From an uncultured Sediminibacterium sp. (GTDB lineage Bacteria > Bacteroidota > Bacteroidia > Chitinophagales > Chitinophagaceae), in the NCBI GenBank assembly GCA_937911175.1, contig CALDSE010000057.1, forward strand, positions 1-64,000: DNA of 64,000 nucleotides, in the 5' to 3' direction. Both the position numbers and the translations under genes were made by a program. Positions 62,224 through 64,000 of the stretch are shown piece after piece (position 1 is the stretch's first letter; the number at the start of each line of letters is the position of its first letter). The notes under the pieces were generated by a model, which worked only from the letters and a program-made list of their open reading frames with translations, did no database searches and was not told the DNA's origin.

Positions 62224-64000
62224 TTAATGTGCTTCTAACCAGTTTTTTCCAACACCCACCTCGGCCTCTACCGGCACACCATTAGGAAGCACCATGGCTT
62301 CTTTCATACATTTTAAAATTAATTCTTTTAATTTGGGTAGTTCTTTTTCTACTGCATCAAAGACTAATTCATCGTGTACTTGTAAAATCATTTTAGATTC
62401 CCATTTGGTTTTTTTCATCTCTGCATGAATTTTAATCATGGCTAGTTTAATCATATCTGCAGCAGAACCTTGAATAGGAGAGTTAATAGCGTTTCTTTCT
62501 GCAAAACCACGCACGGTAAAATTGCTACTATTAATATCTCTTAACCAGCGCCTTCTTCCCATTAGCGTTTCTACAAAACCTAATTCTTTCGCATTATTAA
62601 TTTGCCCATCCATATACATTTGAATGCCGGGAAACTCTTTTTTATAATTGTCTATAATTTCCTTGGCCTCTGTTCTAGAAATACCCAGGTTTTCTGCTAA
62701 ACCAAAAGCACCCTGTCCATAAATAATGCCAAAGTTCACACTCTTTGCTTTGTAACGCATTTCTTTGGTCACATCTGCCTCCTTAATTCCATATACTTTT
62801 GCAGCAGTTGCCGTATGAATATCCTTACCCAATTTAAAGGCCTCACACATATTCGGATCACCACTAATGGCAGCTACAATTCTTAATTCTATTTGAGAAT
62901 AATCGGCGCTCACTAGTACACGACCCTTTTCACGAGGAATAAAGGCCTTTCTAATTTCCCTCCCACGCTCTGTTCTAATAGGTATGTTTTGTAAATTAGG
63001 ATTCGTACTACTTAGTCTTCCAGTAACCGCTACCGCCTGCGCATAACTAGTATGTACGCGTCCTGTTTTAGGATTAATCAATTCAGGAAAAGAATCGACA
63101 TAGGTAGACTTTAATTTTGTTAACTCTCTAAAATTTAAAATGTCGTCCACAATTTTATGTTTAGCCGCCATCTTTTGTAAAACATCTTCCCCTGTTGCGT
63201 ATTGACCGGTCTTGGTTTTCTTAGCCTTAGCGTCTAATTTTAAAATATCAAATAACACTTCACCTAATTGTTTGGGAGAGGCTAAATTAAAACGAACACC
63301 CGCTTGCTCATACACACGCTCTTCGCTTATTTTAGCATCTTTTTCTAAAACCTTACTGTATTCGTTTAAAAAATCGATATCTACTTTTACGCCTTCGTAT
63401 TCCATATCAACGAGTACGCGTACAAGTGGGTTTTCTACTTCATTAAAAACTTTTTCTACACCGCGCTTTTTAATCAAGGGCGTAAAACAATTTTTTAATT
63501 GAAAAGTAATATCGGCATCTTCCGCAGCATATTCTGTTACCTGGTCCAAGGGAGCATCACGCATGGTGCCCTGGTTTTTTCCTTTCTTACCTATTAAAGT
63601 AGTAATGGATATAGGCTCGTACCCCAAAAACTGTGCACTAAGCAAATCCATGCTGCGCCTGCCTTCTGGCTCAATTACATAGTGTGCCAGCATGGTATCG
63701 AATGTTTTGCCTAAGAGTTCCACCCCATACCATTTCAATACTAAAAAATCATATTTTAAATTTTGCCCAATCCAAACAATGTCTTTGTTTTTAAATAAGG
63801 GTTCAAACAAGGCTAATATTTTTTTAGCCTCCGTTTCGTTTTCAATAGGTACGTAAAAGCCTTCATGTTCTTTATAGGAAAAACTTAAACCCACTAGCTC
63901 CACATTATTGGCATTAATACCCGTTGTTTCTGTATCAATGCAAACCTCTTTTTGTAAAAGCAAATCCTTCACCAAGCCCTGAATACCTTCTTTACCCACC
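62224..64000 (-). CDS. polA: DNA polymerase I, 3' part
   Basis: Pol I fills gaps after excision repair and Okazaki-fragment maturation. The C-terminal 591 residues visible here hold the 3'-5' exonuclease domain with all its motifs (DTETTG, NLKYDFLVLK, YAAEDADIT), so proofreading should be active. The polymerase domain follows with motif A (VSADYSQIELRI), motif B (KSVNFGIIYG) and motif C (LQVHDELVF). The gene runs off the window, and the N-terminal 5'-3' exonuclease domain is presumably beyond the edge. No true start is in view. Confidence 0.95.
   Translation of the reverse strand, partial: VGKEGIQGLVKDLLLQKEVCIDTETTGINANNVELVGLSFSYKEHEGFYVPIENETEAKKILALFEPLFKNKDIVWIGQNLKYDFLVLKWYGVELLGKTFDTMLAHYVIEPEGRRSMDLLSAQFLGYEPISITTLIGKKGKNQGTMRDAPLDQVTEYAAEDADITFQLKNCFTPLIKKRGVEKVFNEVENPLVRVLVDMEYEGVKVDIDFLNEYSKVLEKDAKISEERVYEQAGVRFNLASPKQLGEVLFDILKLDAKAKKTKTGQYATGEDVLQKMAAKHKIVDDILNFRELTKLKSTYVDSFPELINPKTGRVHTSYAQAVAVTGRLSSTNPNLQNIPIRTERGREIRKAFIPREKGRVLVSADYSQIELRIVAAISGDPNMCEAFKLGKDIHTATAAKVYGIKEADVTKEMRYKAKSVNFGIIYGQGAFGLAENLGISRTEAKEIIDNYKKEFPGIQMYMDGQINNAKELGFVETLMGRRRWLRDINSSNFTVRGFAERNAINSPIQGSAADMIKLAMIKIHAEMKKTKWESKMILQVHDELVFDAVEKELPKLKELILKCMKEAMVLPNGVPVEAEVGVGKNWLEAH

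Noticed and set aside
1-64000. Search for CRISPR arrays, insertion sequences, phage genes, toxin-antitoxin pairs and defence systems
   Set aside because: No spaced direct repeats, transposase, integrase or recognisable defence protein was seen; gene content is core throughout.
1-64000. tRNA or rRNA genes
   Set aside because: The intergenic regions lack cloverleaf arms with a TTCRA T-loop or rRNA-like stretches. The palindrome at 10977-10991 was tested as a T-arm and does not fit.

Overview
The window is AT-rich chromosomal DNA from a member of the Bacteroidota, most likely the Chitinophagales. The evidence is the family content and the promoters. Protein families largely confined to that phylum are present (DUF4290, DUF2480, DUF5690, a DUF5106-type TlpA-like protein, GH3 homologues of the bacterial type, and a carboxypeptidase-like S10 enzyme). 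At least 15 genes also have an exact TAnnTTTG box upstream, which is the -7 element read by the primary sigma factor of Bacteroidota. I saw no phage, transposon, integron, CRISPR array, rRNA or tRNA, and no island of foreign base composition. The window reads as core chromosome with about 60 densely packed genes in short operons.

Layout. 1-4 kb: pheS-recO (minus), then DUF4290-murA (plus). 4-8.7 kb: S10 peptidase (minus), gmk, an SDR enzyme and an M20 amidohydrolase (plus). 8.7-11 kb: lysS and an RluE-type pseudouridine synthase. 11.3-14.4 kb: a second-type lpxD, an NAD-dependent epimerase with a Sco protein, and a MerC-like protein. 14.4-20.1 kb: cysS, a membrane EEP phosphatase, an inactive and an active rhomboid, and rlmD (all minus). 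20.2-28.7 kb: a TlpA-like protein, metF, lptB, GH3, a SemiSWEET/YgjV-like protein, fabG, adk, msrB and DUF5690. 28.7-35.7 kb: glycosyltransferase-mnmH-acyltransferase, an OmpA lipoprotein, uvrD/pcrA and an Nfu protein. 35.7-42.6 kb: an FG-GAP lipoprotein, a KdnB-like dehydrogenase, a sugar porter, kdsB, a sterol-desaturase-like enzyme and dnaN (all minus). 42.8-47 kb: recX, an omega-amidase, nagA, thiL and an inositol-phosphatase-like enzyme. 47.1-50.6 kb: a second GH3, a LysE exporter, an unknown secreted protein and mtgA. 50.7-58.8 kb: a nadR-type kinase, pnuC, uvrB, an M28 peptidase, mgsA, an acyltransferase and recA (all minus). 58.8-59.6 kb: a very AT-rich non-coding region. 59.6-64 kb: a PpiD-like chaperone, DUF2480 and the 3' part of polA.

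How the genes work together. Most are housekeeping genes for translation (pheS, lysS, cysS, rlmD, rluE, mnmH), replication and repair (recO, uvrD, dnaN, recX, uvrB, recA, polA), and the envelope (murA, lpxD, lptB, kdsB/KdnB-like, mtgA, ompA, ppiD, three glycosyl- or acyltransferases). Small metabolic modules are also present: nicotinamide riboside uptake and phosphorylation, GlcNAc-6-P deacetylation, methylglyoxal synthesis and thiamine phosphate kinase.

I found no clearly new multi-gene system. The observations most worth testing are: -7 boxes lying only 3-5 nt before start codons, which suggests leaderless mRNAs and corrects several starts; the 0.8-kb AT-rich gap between recA and ppiD, with DnaA-box-like sites and inverted repeats (a possible origin); a MurA with Asp in place of the fosfomycin-target Cys; a possible 8-amino-Kdo step; an active/inactive rhomboid pair; and two GH3 paralogues of unknown substrate.
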